A DNA stretch of 64,000 nucleotides from Rhodococcus spelaei. Lineage in GTDB: Bacteria; Actinomycetota; Actinomycetes; Mycobacteriales; Mycobacteriaceae. Shown piece by piece: positions 53,044 through 61,756 of the stretch. Location of the stretch: NCBI RefSeq assembly GCF_006704125.1, contig NZ_VIGH01000004.1, forward strand, positions 124,001 through 188,000. Direction: 5' to 3'. A program made the position numbers and the translations under genes. The notes under the pieces are model-generated. The model saw only the letters and a program-made list of their open reading frames with translations, had not been told where the DNA came from and made no database searches. Every line of letters begins with the position of its first letter. Within the stretch, counting starts at the first letter, position 1.

Positions 53044-53756
53044 TATTGAACTCCTTGACGCCCGATGAGCAGGGCTGACAGCGGTCTGAACGGCTGCAAC
53101 CAGGCGCCCTCGTCGGGGAGCGAGTCGAGGCTCACCCGCGGCAGCGGCTCGCGGAACACCCCGGGGATGTCTTCGAGGTCGACGAACTCGAGGATCTCCG
53201 AGGCGACCGCCCAGCTCGCGTGCTCGCGGAAGCCGAGAACCTGGACGGGGACGCCGGTTGCTGCGATGTCCTCCAACGGCTCGCGAAAAGCCTGCCCGTC
53301 GGCGGAGGCGACCATGATGCCCGCCAGGCCACCGTCACGCGCGCGAAGGGCGATGTGGTCGAGCATGTCGGCGTCGACATCGCTGTCCTCATCGATCTTC
53401 GGCTTGGCGAACACCGCGAAACCCACATTACGCAAGGCCTCGACCCACGGGCGGACGACGTCGGCGCTGCCGGGAGCGATGTTCGTGAACACCGTCGCCT
53501 CCGGTTCGAGGCGCACCGCGCTGGTGCCCGACAGTTCCGCCGTGCGGCCGAGCAGCCACCGGCCGAGCGCGTCGAATCGTGGCCGGTAGGCGGCGGTCGG
53601 ACGACCGCCGAGGATGGCGCCGAGCCCCATGTCGAGGTTGGGTGCGTCCCACACCAGCAGCACCCGCCGCGGGTGGCGCACCTCACCTGCGTCCGTGCCG
53701 GGTGAGTTCGCCCCCACTGCGGTGCCGGTGTCCGGTAATCGCTCGCTGACGCTCAT
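53043..53756 (-). CDS. NYN-domain protein (Rv0207c-like)
   Basis: 237 residues. VLLVWDAPNLDMGLGAILGG at 31-50 and SDVDADMLDHIA, MVASADGQAF are the acidic clusters of the NYN (PIN-like) nuclease fold. It may cleave RNA. It lies between trmB and mmpL3 in one operon with overlaps at both ends (ATGA with trmB, one base with mmpL3), as in mycobacteria, but its link to mycolate export is unknown. Confidence 0.85.
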   Translation of the reverse strand: MSVSERLPDTGTAVGANSPGTDAGEVRHPRRVLLVWDAPNLDMGLGAILGGRPTAAYRPRFDALGRWLLGRTAELSGTSAVRLEPEATVFTNIAPGSADVVRPWVEALRNVGFAVFAKPKIDEDSDVDADMLDHIALRARDGGLAGIMVASADGQAFREPLEDIAATGVPVQVLGFREHASWAVASEILEFVDLEDIPGVFREPLPRVSLDSLPDEGAWLQPFRPLSALLIGRQGVQ

Positions 53757-54514
53757 GCTTCGACCTTTCCCCAGATCAGTTCGGTGATCGGACGGCCGAC
53801 GCGGTGCGCCTTGTCCTCGAACTTGGTGACCGGGCGTTCGTGGGTCATCGGCGATTCGATGTCGCCGGCGGCGAGTTCGTCCCAGTCCAGCCGGGTCAAC
53901 CGGGGTTCGGCGTCGCCGGTCTCGGCGATCCACTCGGCGTACTCGGCGTGATCGGTGGCCACGTGCAGCACGCCGCCGGGCATCAGCCGGTCGGCGATCA
54001 GGGAGAAGGTCGGGGCCTGCAGCAGCCTGCGCTTGTGGTGCCGCGCCTTGGGCCACGGGTCGGGGAAGAACACGCGCGCCCCGGTCAGCGACGCCGGCGC
54101 CAGCATGTTCTCCAGCACGTCCATCGCGTCGCCGCGCAGCACCCGGATGTTCGAAATGGACTCGCGCTCGACGGCCTGCAGCAGCTGCGCCAGGCCGGGG
54201 CGGTACACCTCGACGGCCAGCAGGTTCACGTGCGGTTCCGCCTTGGCCATCGCGGTGGTCGCGGTGCCGGTCCCGCAGCCGATCTCGACGATGGTCGGGG
54301 CCTGCCTGCCGAACCATGCCGCGGTGTCGAGCGGCTCGTCCGACACGTCGGCGCCGATCACCGGCCACAGACGATCCCAGGTCTGCTGCTGGGGGTCGGT
54401 CAGTGCGCCGCGGCGCGATCGGAAACTGGTTACCCGGGGGTACAGGCGGGAGCCCTGTTCGGCGGCTCCAGCCACCCGGGGTTCGGCGTCATTCACCGGA
54501 CCATTGTCACGCAT
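53753..54514 (-). CDS. trmB: tRNA (guanosine(46)-N7)-methyltransferase
   Basis: 253 residues. SAM-binding VEIGCGTGTATTAMAKAEP, then FFPDPWPKARHHKRRLLQ, the TrmB signature, and THERPVTKFEDKA near the end. It methylates G46 in the variable loop of tRNAs. First gene of the trmB-NYN-mmpL3 operon. The start is ATG 54514; GTG 54496 is possible. Confidence 0.93.
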   Translation of the reverse strand: MRDNGPVNDAEPRVAGAAEQGSRLYPRVTSFRSRRGALTDPQQQTWDRLWPVIGADVSDEPLDTAAWFGRQAPTIVEIGCGTGTATTAMAKAEPHVNLLAVEVYRPGLAQLLQAVERESISNIRVLRGDAMDVLENMLAPASLTGARVFFPDPWPKARHHKRRLLQAPTFSLIADRLMPGGVLHVATDHAEYAEWIAETGDAEPRLTRLDWDELAAGDIESPMTHERPVTKFEDKAHRVGRPITELIWGKVEA

Positions 54515-54803
54515 GCGGCCGGTTTCCGGCAGCGGGGCCTTAAGGGGAACTTGAGAGTTTCCTGGGAAGCGACGCCGCCGACCGCGGGCGCTCCGGACCG
54601 CGCTGTCATCGGGGAGCGCCTCCGGAATCGTCTCGACCAGCGCGTTCAGGGCCGTGCGCCGGATCGCGCACCGGTCGACGCTTCGGCTGTATTCCAGGTG
54701 TGACGGCCTCGGGCGCGTGCAATCATCGTTATCGGACGCGCCGGGGAGGGCGCGCCGACTTCTCCGTATTTCTCTGTGCATCTCTTGTGGGGGTGGTGAC
54801 GTG

Positions 54804-55565
54804 ATGCCGTCGACGGGTGTGGACCGACTGCTGCAGACGCTCGGCGAGGCGGACCCGACGGCCGCGGCGACGATCGCTCGGGCGACCCGACTGCTCGGCG
54901 CCGCGGTGCGCGTCGAGGTCACCGGGCGGGCCGGGGTCGGGAAGTCGGCGGTCGCGGCGTCGCTGGGCCCGGTCCCGGGAGCGGCGGTCGAGCAGACCGC
55001 GTCGTGGGACGTGCCGGGCGCCGCCGACCCCGACCTGACCGCGGACGTCGTGCTGCTGGTCGTCCTGGACCCGCCGAGGTCCGCGGACCGGGCGGCCCTG
55101 CGGGAGGCGGGTGAGCGGGCCGTACTCGTGCTGAACAAGGTGGACACACTCGGCGACCCGGCCGCGGCGGCCGACCACTGCGCCGACGAACTCGGGACGT
55201 CGTGCCTGCCGACGTCGACGGTCGGCGAAGGGAGCGGGATCGGGGCGGTCCGGCACGCGGTCGCGGCCCGGGTGGCGGCGGTGCGGGCGGACCGGTCGGC
55301 CGCACTGCTCGCGGCGTTGCGGTCGCACACCGGCATGGCGGCTGTCCGAGACCCGATCGAGGAGTACCTGGCTGGCGACGAGGGCGTCCGGCTCGCCGCG
55401 ACGGCCACCGGGGAACCCGTCCCGGCCGACGAGAGCAGGCCGCAGGCGCTGCGCCGGGCCGTCGACTGGCGTGACCGGATGGCCGCGAGCCGGGACGCGC
55501 GCGCGATGCGCGCGGCACTCACCCTGCAGCGCGACGCCGTCCGGTCCTGGGGTCGCGATGGCTGA
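54804..55565 (+). CDS. P-loop GTPase-like protein (Rv0209-like)
   Basis: 253 residues. An intact Walker A, GRAGVGKS, lies at 41-48; DVPG at 69-72 fits the G3 motif and NKVD at 111-114 the G4 guanine-specificity motif. The C-terminal half is helical and Arg/Ala-rich. A real GTPase by motif, of no named family I can assign. Its stop is eight bases inside the next gene, whose product looks like a nucleotide-binding-dead partner. Confidence 0.75.
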   Translation: MPSTGVDRLLQTLGEADPTAAATIARATRLLGAAVRVEVTGRAGVGKSAVAASLGPVPGAAVEQTASWDVPGAADPDLTADVVLLVVLDPPRSADRAALREAGERAVLVLNKVDTLGDPAAAADHCADELGTSCLPTSTVGEGSGIGAVRHAVAARVAAVRADRSAALLAALRSHTGMAAVRDPIEEYLAGDEGVRLAATATGEPVPADESRPQALRRAVDWRDRMAASRDARAMRAALTLQRDAVRSWGRDG

Positions 55566-57030
55566 GGAGCCGCCCCCGGAACTCGTCTCGGTCGTGCGAC
55601 GCTGGGATCCCGGCACTCTCGCCGATCTCGACCGCCCCGACCCGGCCGACCGGCATCCGTGCGTGTCGGTGCTCGGACTGCCCGGCACGGGTGCTGGTGA
55701 GCTCGCCGCGCGACTGCGGTTCGCTGCGCCCGGGATGCGGTTCGCCGAGCACCCCGACCCGCAGGCGACGGTCGTGCTGATGGTCCTCGACGCGTCGGGA
55801 CCGCTCGGCCGGGAGGAACTGGACCTGCTGCGGTCGGGCACCGCGGAAGCGTGGTCCGTGACGTTCGCGCTCACCGGCACCGACGCGCACCGCGGCTGGG
55901 AGGCGGTGCGTGAACGCGACGTGGCGCTGCTCGCCGACCACGCACCCCGGTTCGCCGGCGCGGTGATCCACCCGGTCTCCGCGGGCGGCGACGAATGTCT
56001 GACGGCCCTGCGTCACGAGCTCGCCGCGGCGCTCGAGCGGGACCGGGCCCGCGTTCCGGACGCGCCCGGCGCCCGGCTCCGCGCGGCCGCGAACCGGACC
56101 CGAGAGCAGGTGCGTTCCACCGCGACCGCTCTGCGGAGCGACGAGGACACGGCGGAGTTGCGTGCGCGGCGGGTCGCGTTGATCGCCGACCGCGACGGCG
56201 TCCGGGCGGAGTCTGCCGCGACGCTGCGCCGACTGACCGCGTTGGCCCGCGTCGACCTGGTACACGACGTCGGCGACCGGGTGCGGGCGCTGTCGGCGAC
56301 CGCCCGCTCCCGGATCGACCGCGCCGACCGGTCGGAGCTGACCCGGTTCCCGGAGTGGCTCCGGGCCCAGGTGGTCGGGCTGACCGCGGACCTGGACGAG
56401 GCGGCGGGTGAGCGGCTGGACCGGATCGCCGCGCAGGTGTCGGGGAGTGCAGGCGATGCGGGGCGGGCGGGGGAGGCGGTGGTCGGGCCGCCGAATCGGA
56501 CGCCCCCTGTGCTGGACGGTCCGGAACCCCGCCATCGTGGTGTCGAGGACCGGATGATGATCCTGGTCGGCGCGTCCGCCGGTCTGGGCCTCGGCCGGCT
56601 GGTGATGGCTCCGATGTCGACGGTGCCCGCGTTGAACCTGGCGAGCATCCCGGTCACCCTGCTGGTCGGTGGCGTCGCGGCCTGGTGGTTGACCCGGGCA
56701 CGCGGGCACCTCGCCGACCGCAACCACCTGCGGCAGTGGGTGGCCGAGTCGCTCGCACAGGTGCGGGCGGCGCTCGAGCAGCGTGCACTGGGACGACTGG
56801 TGGACACCGAGGCCCGCGTCGCCGAGGCGGCGCTCGCTGCGCACCGCCGGCGGGCCGCCGAGGTGGACGAGCGGCTCGCCGGACTGGACCGGCAGTTGCG
56901 TGAGTGCGTGACCCGGACGTCGGGTCGGCTGGCCGCGTGCGAACGCGACCTTGCGGTGCTCGACCGGTATCTGGGTGAAGGTCGGCCGGAACCGGAACCG
57001 GCACCGGGCCGGGTGCGTCCAAGCATCTGA
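55558..57030 (+). CDS. Degenerate P-loop, dynamin-like membrane protein (Rv0210-like)
   Basis: 490 residues. The N-terminal GTPase-like fold has GLPGTGAGE at 40-48 where GxxxxGKS is expected (Lys replaced by Ala46, Ser by Gly47), and TGTD where NKxD is expected. Then come long helices (about 165-320), two membrane segments (about 333-385) and a coiled coil (390-470). This layout is like bacterial dynamin-related proteins. It probably works as a pseudo-GTPase with the upstream protein. Confidence 0.7.
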   Translation: MAEEPPPELVSVVRRWDPGTLADLDRPDPADRHPCVSVLGLPGTGAGELAARLRFAAPGMRFAEHPDPQATVVLMVLDASGPLGREELDLLRSGTAEAWSVTFALTGTDAHRGWEAVRERDVALLADHAPRFAGAVIHPVSAGGDECLTALRHELAAALERDRARVPDAPGARLRAAANRTREQVRSTATALRSDEDTAELRARRVALIADRDGVRAESAATLRRLTALARVDLVHDVGDRVRALSATARSRIDRADRSELTRFPEWLRAQVVGLTADLDEAAGERLDRIAAQVSGSAGDAGRAGEAVVGPPNRTPPVLDGPEPRHRGVEDRMMILVGASAGLGLGRLVMAPMSTVPALNLASIPVTLLVGGVAAWWLTRARGHLADRNHLRQWVAESLAQVRAALEQRALGRLVDTEARVAEAALAAHRRRAAEVDERLAGLDRQLRECVTRTSGRLAACERDLAVLDRYLGEGRPEPEPAPGRVRPSI

Positions 57031-57076
57031 GCGACCGGTCCGGATCCGGCCGGTCATCGAAGCGGAAGGAACCGCG

Positions 57077-57391
57077 ATGATCTTTCAGGACGACCTGCTG
57101 CTCGGCGCCCCTGATCTCGGTGTCGCCGATCTCGGTGAGCACCCGATGGGCGCGGACGTCGGCGAACTCGAGTTGCGTGACCCGACCGTCGACCTGGACG
57201 GGGACGGGGTCCTCGACTCCCGCACAGTCACCGGCTCGGCAGGCGTCGCGATCGCGTCCGATCTGGACGGCGACGGGTTCGCCGATCACGTCACCACCGT
57301 CGAGCAGGACGGTGCGTATGCCGCGTGGGAGGCGCACCGGGACCCGGACGGGACGCTGCAGTGGGAGCGCACCGATCACGGCCGGCTCTAG
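57077..57391 (+). CDS. Small acidic protein with DxDxDG repeats
   Basis: 104 residues. Two DLDGDG motifs (about 40-45 and 60-65; VDLDGDGVLDSR and SDLDGDGFADHV) look like calcium-binding EF-hand/FG-GAP-type loops. No signal peptide. GGAAGGA precedes the ATG. Its stop codon TAG uses the TA target site and first base of the neighbouring MITE. The family is not recognised. Confidence 0.72.
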   Translation: MIFQDDLLLGAPDLGVADLGEHPMGADVGELELRDPTVDLDGDGVLDSRTVTGSAGVAIASDLDGDGFADHVTTVEQDGAYAAWEAHRDPDGTLQWERTDHGRL

Positions 57392-57552
57392 GGCATGTCT
57401 CCCAATCCCCGTTTCGGCGCCCCTGGCGCCCAATCGCCCCCCTGCGGCGTTGTCGTCGTCGCCGATACAACAGCGGTATCGGCTCCTCCTCCGCCTTGCA
57501 GGACGACGATTGCCTCGCCAGGTGCATCCAAGAGGGATTAGGAGACACGCCC
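57391..57552. mobile_element. 162-bp MITE-like element
   Basis: Bounded by about 19-base imperfect inverted ends (GGGCATGTCTCCCAATCCC and GGGATTAGGAGACACGCCC, two differences) and flanked on both sides by TA (57389-57390 and 57553-57554), a probable target duplication. It carries no reading frame of its own and no transposase. It would need a trans-acting IS with matching ends, possibly IS5/IS427-type. Confidence 0.75.
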
Positions 57553-57635
57553 TAGCTGCGATGCCCCGAGCCGTGTCGGCGGATCGGATCAATTCTGACC
57601 CCACCCGTAACGGAAAACGCGAAAGCCCTGAGGAA

Positions 57636-57688
57636 CTGGACGCTTGTCCGTATAAAGGTCCGTGTGGGTGAACAGCGTCGCCCACACG
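57636..57688 (+). promoter_or_regulatory. Promoter and 5' UTR hairpin of secreted protein 1
   Basis: A 27-base block (57636-57662) containing GGACGCTTGTCC and TATAAAGG is identical to 58608-58634. It is followed by a stem of CGTGTGGG (57661-57668) and CCCACACG (57681-57688). The second copy has a different stem sequence at the same place, so pairing rather than sequence is kept. The last 30 bases before the ATG are also identical in the two copies. Confidence 0.6.
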
Positions 57689-57754
57689 AAACCTCTACAC
57701 AGGGCCTCCGCACGCCCGATGGCGGGGCCTGTACTTGATCGAACGGAGATCTAC

Positions 57755-58480
57755 ATGTCCCGATCCTCGATGGCCCGCGTTGCCGCGGCCGCCGCGTCCG
57801 GTGCACTCGTCGTGGCCGGTGTGACCGTCGGTGTCGGCTTCGGCGCGGGCACGGCCGCTGCGGCCGGCACCTGCAACCAGAGCAGCCAGGTGAGCAAGAG
57901 TGACATCACGACCCTCGGCATCACGCACAACTACTCGAAGACGGTCTCGGCCGCCGAGGCGTCCCCCGGCACCGAGGTCACCTACACGACCGTGGTCTCG
58001 ACGACCGGCATCGGCAACCCGTACGTCAACACCATCAACGACATCCCGCCCGCCGGCTTCGGCGCGCCGGTCAAGGCGACGGTCACCGCGTACCAGGTCG
58101 GCATCCCGACCGGTGAGCACGAGAGCGAGGTGACCCCCACCCAGAACGGCAACGGCTGGAAGGTCACCAATACCGGTTGGTCGGTCAACTCCTCGAACCC
58201 GGTCACCCTGAAGATGACCTACAAGGTTCCGGACAACGCCGCGCTCTTCTCGCAGGTCACCAGCGGTGGCACCGGTGTGGCCGGCACCGTCGGCGTCTCG
58301 AACGAGATGCCCAACCTGACCGCGTGCTTCACCGTGCGTCTCCCCAATGCAGGCGAGGCGACCACCGGCAGCCTGGACATGGCGGGCCTCGGCTCCTCGG
58401 AGGGCCAGCTCAGCTCGACCGGCTCGGTCTCCGACGTCCTGGGCGACACGATCACCAAGGCGCTGAAGAACGGTAGCTAG
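57755..58480 (+). CDS. Secreted protein, paralogue 1
   Basis: 241 residues. A signal peptide (1-38, ending AAAA) precedes a beta-rich mature domain with two cysteines, 40 and 191, that could pair. TEVTYTTVVSTTGIGNPYVNTINDIPPAGF resembles the DUF11-type Ig-like domain. The product is likely exported to the cell surface. I do not recognise a named family. It is 88% identical (213 of 241, counted by eye) to the next gene, with no gaps. GGAGATCTAC precedes the ATG. A strong terminator follows. Confidence 0.78.
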   Translation: MSRSSMARVAAAAASGALVVAGVTVGVGFGAGTAAAAGTCNQSSQVSKSDITTLGITHNYSKTVSAAEASPGTEVTYTTVVSTTGIGNPYVNTINDIPPAGFGAPVKATVTAYQVGIPTGEHESEVTPTQNGNGWKVTNTGWSVNSSNPVTLKMTYKVPDNAALFSQVTSGGTGVAGTVGVSNEMPNLTACFTVRLPNAGEATTGSLDMAGLGSSEGQLSSTGSVSDVLGDTITKALKNGS

Positions 58481-58502
58481 TCCGGCCGTGGACTACTGAA
58501 CA

Positions 58503-58541
58503 CCTCCGGCGGTGACGAGCGCGGCTCGCCGCCGCCGGAGG
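58503..58541 (+). terminator. Terminator of secreted protein 1
   Basis: CCTCCGGCGG (58503-58512) pairs with CCGCCGGAGG (58532-58541), extended inside by CGAGC/GCTCG. The following gene has a similar hairpin, so the whole unit was duplicated. Confidence 0.8.
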
Positions 58542-58607
58542 CCTTTGTCGGGTACGGCCGCGATCGTCACGACCAGTTCCGCGAATTTCCGGCAAAGGCC
58601 TGTGAAG

Positions 58608-58657
58608 CTGGACGCTTGTCCGTATAAAGGTCCGAGTGTGTGACTGCGATCACGCAC
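58608..58657 (+). promoter_or_regulatory. Promoter and 5' UTR hairpin of secreted protein 2
   Basis: Second copy of the 27-base promoter block (58608-58634), followed by GTGTGTGA (58636-58643) pairing with TCACGCAC (58650-58657), eight pairs including one wobble. Confidence 0.6.
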
Positions 58658-58727
58658 ATCGAAACGTCTACGCAAGGCTTCCGCGCGCCCGACAGCGGGG
58701 CCTGTACTTGATCGAACGGAGATCTAC

Positions 58728-59453
58728 ATGTCCCGATCCTCGATGGCCCGCGTTGCTGCGGCCGCCGCCTCCGGTGCACTCGTCGTGGCCGGTGTGACCG
58801 TCGGTGTGGGCCTCGGCGCAGGTACCGCCAGTGCGGCCGGCACCTGCAACCAGAGCAGCCAGGTGAGCAAGAACGACATCAGCACCTGGGGTATCACCCA
58901 CAACTACTCGAAGACGGTCTCGGCGGCGCAGGCCGCTGCCGGCACCAACGTCACCTACACCACGGTGATCTCGACGACCGGCATCGGCAACCCGTACGTC
59001 AACACCATCAACGACATCCCGCCCGCCGGCTTCGGAGCGCCGGTCAAGGCCACGATCACGGCGTTCCACGTCGGCATCCCGACCGGCCAGCAGGAGGAGG
59101 AGGTGACCCCCACCCAGAACGGCAACGGTTGGAAGGTCACCAACACCGGCTGGTTCGTGAACTCCGGGAACCCGCTCACGCTGAAGATGACCTACAAGGT
59201 TCCCGGCGACGCCGCGATCGGCTCGCAGGTCACCAGCGGCGGCACCGGTGTGGCCGGCACCGTCGGCGTCTCCAACGAGATGCCGAACCTGACCGCCTGC
59301 TTCACCGTCCGCATCCCGAACCCGGGCGAGGTCACCACCGGCAGCCTGGACATGGCGGGCCTCGGCTCCTCGGAGGGCCAGCTCAGCTCCACCGGCTCGA
59401 TCTCCGACGTCCTCGGCGACACGATCACCAAGGTCCTCAAGAACGGCAGCTAG
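58728..59453 (+). CDS. Secreted protein, paralogue 2
   Basis: 241 residues, tandem paralogue of the preceding gene with the same signal peptide, cysteines (40, 191) and length. Differences cluster in exposed-looking segments (EHESE to QQEEE near 121-125; GWSVNSSNPV to GWFVNSGNPL near 141-150), while the NDIPPAGFGAPVKAT core and C-terminal 60 residues are nearly unchanged. It has its own copied promoter and terminator, so the two can be expressed separately. Confidence 0.78.
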   Translation: MSRSSMARVAAAAASGALVVAGVTVGVGLGAGTASAAGTCNQSSQVSKNDISTWGITHNYSKTVSAAQAAAGTNVTYTTVISTTGIGNPYVNTINDIPPAGFGAPVKATITAFHVGIPTGQQEEEVTPTQNGNGWKVTNTGWFVNSGNPLTLKMTYKVPGDAAIGSQVTSGGTGVAGTVGVSNEMPNLTACFTVRIPNPGEVTTGSLDMAGLGSSEGQLSSTGSISDVLGDTITKVLKNGS

Positions 59454-59476
59454 TTCCTCGCGGTAACGACTGACGC

Positions 59477-59514
59477 CTCCGGCGGTGACGATGAACGAAT
59501 CGTCACCGCCGGAG
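59477..59514 (+). terminator. Terminator of secreted protein 2
   Basis: Perfect 16-bp arms CTCCGGCGGTGACGAT (59477-59492) and complement (59499-59514) with a six-base loop, then TTGT. Confidence 0.85.
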
Positions 59515-59770
59515 TTGTCTGTACGCCGCGAACGATCGCTGAATCGGTCCTGTGAGGCATCCGACCAGACCCGATTCCCGCAAGAGGGACGGGCAGAGTT
59601 AACCTCTTAGCAGGACACCCGGCGCCCGTGTCGTCCGCCACCGTGTGCAACCACTCGCACGCGGCGGTCGAACAGCGGGTAGCACCCCGCCGAGAGGGAG
59701 CAATCGGCTCCATCGCATGCCTCTTCCGGCGTGCGGTCGACTCGATTCCGGCACACCCAGGGAGAGTTTG

Positions 59771-61594
59771 ATGACCTCAGCGACCATTCCAGGTCTGAAC
59801 GGTACTGACGCGCCTACCTCGCATGGCGAGCTGCTCGCCTGGGTCCGCGAGGTAGCCGAGCTGACGCAGCCGGACCGTGTCGTGTTCGCGGACGGTTCCG
59901 ACGAGGAATGGGACCGCCTGACCACCCAGCTCGTCGAGGCCGGCACCTTCACCCGTCTGAACGACGAGAAGAAGCCCAACTCCTTCCTCGGCAACTCCGA
60001 CCCGTCGGATGTGGCGCGCGTGGAGTCCCGCACCTACATCTGCTCCCGCGAGGAGATCGACGCCGGCCCCACCAACAACTGGATGGACCCGACCGAGATG
60101 CGGGCCCTGATGACGGACCTGTACCGCGGCTCGATGCGCGGTCGCACCATGTACGTGGTGCCGTTCTGCATGGGCCCCCTCGGTGCTGCCGACCCGAAGC
60201 TCGGCGTGGAGATCACCGACTCCGAGTACGTCGTCGTCTCCATGCGCATCATGACCCGCATGGGCCAGGCCGCACTGGACAAGCTGGGCACCGACAAGCC
60301 GTTCGTCAAGGCGCTGCACTCCGTGGGCGCGCCGCTGGCCGAGGGCCAGGCCGACGTCCCGTGGCCGTGCAACGACACCAAGTACATCACCCACTTCCCC
60401 GAGGACCGCGAGATCTGGTCCTACGGCTCCGGCTACGGCGGCAATGCCCTCCTGGGCAAGAAGTGCTACTCGCTGCGTATCGCGTCGGCCATGGCCCACG
60501 ACGAGGGCTGGCTGGCCGAGCACATGCTGATCCTCAAGCTGATCTCGCCGGAGGACAAGGCGTACTACGTCGCGGCGGCCTTCCCGTCCGCCTGTGGCAA
60601 GACGAACCTCGCGATGATCCAGCCGACCATCCCCGGTTGGCGTGCCGAGACCCTCGGTGACGACATCGCGTGGATGCGCTTCGGTGAGGACGGCCGGCTC
60701 TACGCCGTCAACCCGGAGTTCGGCTTCTTCGGCGTCGCGCCGGGCACCAACCACGGTTCCAACCCGAACGCCATGAAGACGGTCGAGGCCGGCAACACGC
60801 TGTACACCAACGTCGGGCTCACCGACGACGGCGACGTGTGGTGGGAGGGCCTCGAGGACAAGCCCGAGCACCTCATCGACTGGAAGGGCAACGACTGGAC
60901 CCCCGAGTCCGGCACGCCCGCCGCCCACCCGAACTCGCGCTACTGCACCCCGATGTCGCAGTGCCCGATCCTCGCCCCCGAGTGGGACGACCCGCAGGGC
61001 GTTCCGATCTCGGCGATCCTGTTCGGCGGCCGTCGCAAGACCACCGTCCCCCTGGTCAGCGAGTCCTTCGACTGGCAGCACGGCACCTTCCTCGGTGCAA
61101 CGCTGTCGTCCGAGCAGACCGCGGCGGCCGAGGGTGCGGTCGGCACCGTCCGCCGCGACCCGATGGCGATGATCCCGTTCATCGGTTACAACGCCGGTGA
61201 CTACCTGAACCACTGGATCACCCTCGGCAAGAACGCCGACTCGGCGAAGCTGCCGAAGATCTTCTACGTCAACTGGTTCCGTCGCGGCGACGACGGTCGC
61301 TTCCTGTGGCCCGGTTTCGGCGAGAACTCCCGCGTGCTCAAGTGGGTCATCGACCGCATCGAGCACAAGGCCGGTGCGCAGACCACGCCGATCGGCTTCG
61401 TGCCGACCGCCGCGGATCTCGAGCTCGACGGGCTCGACGTCGACGCCGCGGACGTGGACGAGGCACTGGCCGTCGACGTCGAGGAGTGGAAGCAGGAGAT
61501 CCCGCTCATCACCGAGTGGTTCGAGTTCCTCGGTGAGAAGGTGCCCTCGGGCATCCGTGACGAGTTCGAGGCACTCAAGCAGCGCCTGGGCTGA
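59771..61594 (+). CDS. pckG: Phosphoenolpyruvate carboxykinase (GTP)
   Basis: 607 residues, GTP-dependent PEPCK. The kinase P-loop is FPSACGKTN with the hyper-reactive Cys275 and Lys277; [22 protein letters not shown] and [12 protein letters not shown] are family signatures, and [23 protein letters not shown] lies near the end. It converts oxaloacetate to PEP, the entry to gluconeogenesis. Mycobacteria keep this gene (pckA, Rv0211) after Rv0209-Rv0210, as here. ATG 59771 has GGGAGAG upstream. Confidence 0.97.
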   Translation: MTSATIPGLNGTDAPTSHGELLAWVREVAELTQPDRVVFADGSDEEWDRLTTQLVEAGTFTRLNDEKKPNSFLGNSDPSDVARVESRTYICSREEIDAGPTNNWMDPTEMRALMTDLYRGSMRGRTMYVVPFCMGPLGAADPKLGVEITDSEYVVVSMRIMTRMGQAALDKLGTDKPFVKALHSVGAPLAEGQADVPWPCNDTKYITHFPEDREIWSYGSGYGGNALLGKKCYSLRIASAMAHDEGWLAEHMLILKLISPEDKAYYVAAAFPSACGKTNLAMIQPTIPGWRAETLGDDIAWMRFGEDGRLYAVNPEFGFFGVAPGTNHGSNPNAMKTVEAGNTLYTNVGLTDDGDVWWEGLEDKPEHLIDWKGNDWTPESGTPAAHPNSRYCTPMSQCPILAPEWDDPQGVPISAILFGGRRKTTVPLVSESFDWQHGTFLGATLSSEQTAAAEGAVGTVRRDPMAMIPFIGYNAGDYLNHWITLGKNADSAKLPKIFYVNWFRRGDDGRFLWPGFGENSRVLKWVIDRIEHKAGAQTTPIGFVPTAADLELDGLDVDAADVDEALAVDVEEWKQEIPLITEWFEFLGEKVPSGIRDEFEALKQRLG

Positions 61595-61605
61595 CCTACC
61601 GCTCT

Positions 61606-61658
61606 CGGGTGAGGGGAACCTTCAATCGGTCTGACCGGTTGAAGGTTCCCCTCACCCG
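61606..61658. repeat. Family A palindrome, copy 4
   Basis: A 53-base near-perfect palindrome: 26-base arms 61606-61631 and 61633-61658 with one mismatch around a single central T. It follows the pckG stop by 11 bases and probably terminates it. Outer arm GGGTGAGGGGAACCTTCA matches the other family A copies. Confidence 0.8.
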
Positions 61659-61756
61659 TTTCGGGAGTCCGGTTTCGGGGGGACGCGGGCGCAGTGGTGC
61701 AATACATACACAGACAGCGACACCCGGGACCCGTGCGGCCGGGGAGAGGATCAGCC

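Noticed and set aside
57391-57552. The 162-bp element as an attenuator or riboswitch of the secreted proteins
   Set aside because: It is bounded by paired inverted ends and TA duplications, and a separate promoter block lies downstream of it; a mobile element explains it better.
57755-59453. The two secreted proteins as MspA-type porins
   Set aside because: Length and position near mycomembrane genes fit, but the characteristic MspA motifs and beta-barrel pattern were not found; a DUF11-like fold is closer.
59777-61366. A 529-residue minus-strand frame opposite pckG
   Set aside because: Antisense shadow; pckG motifs on the plus strand are unmistakable.
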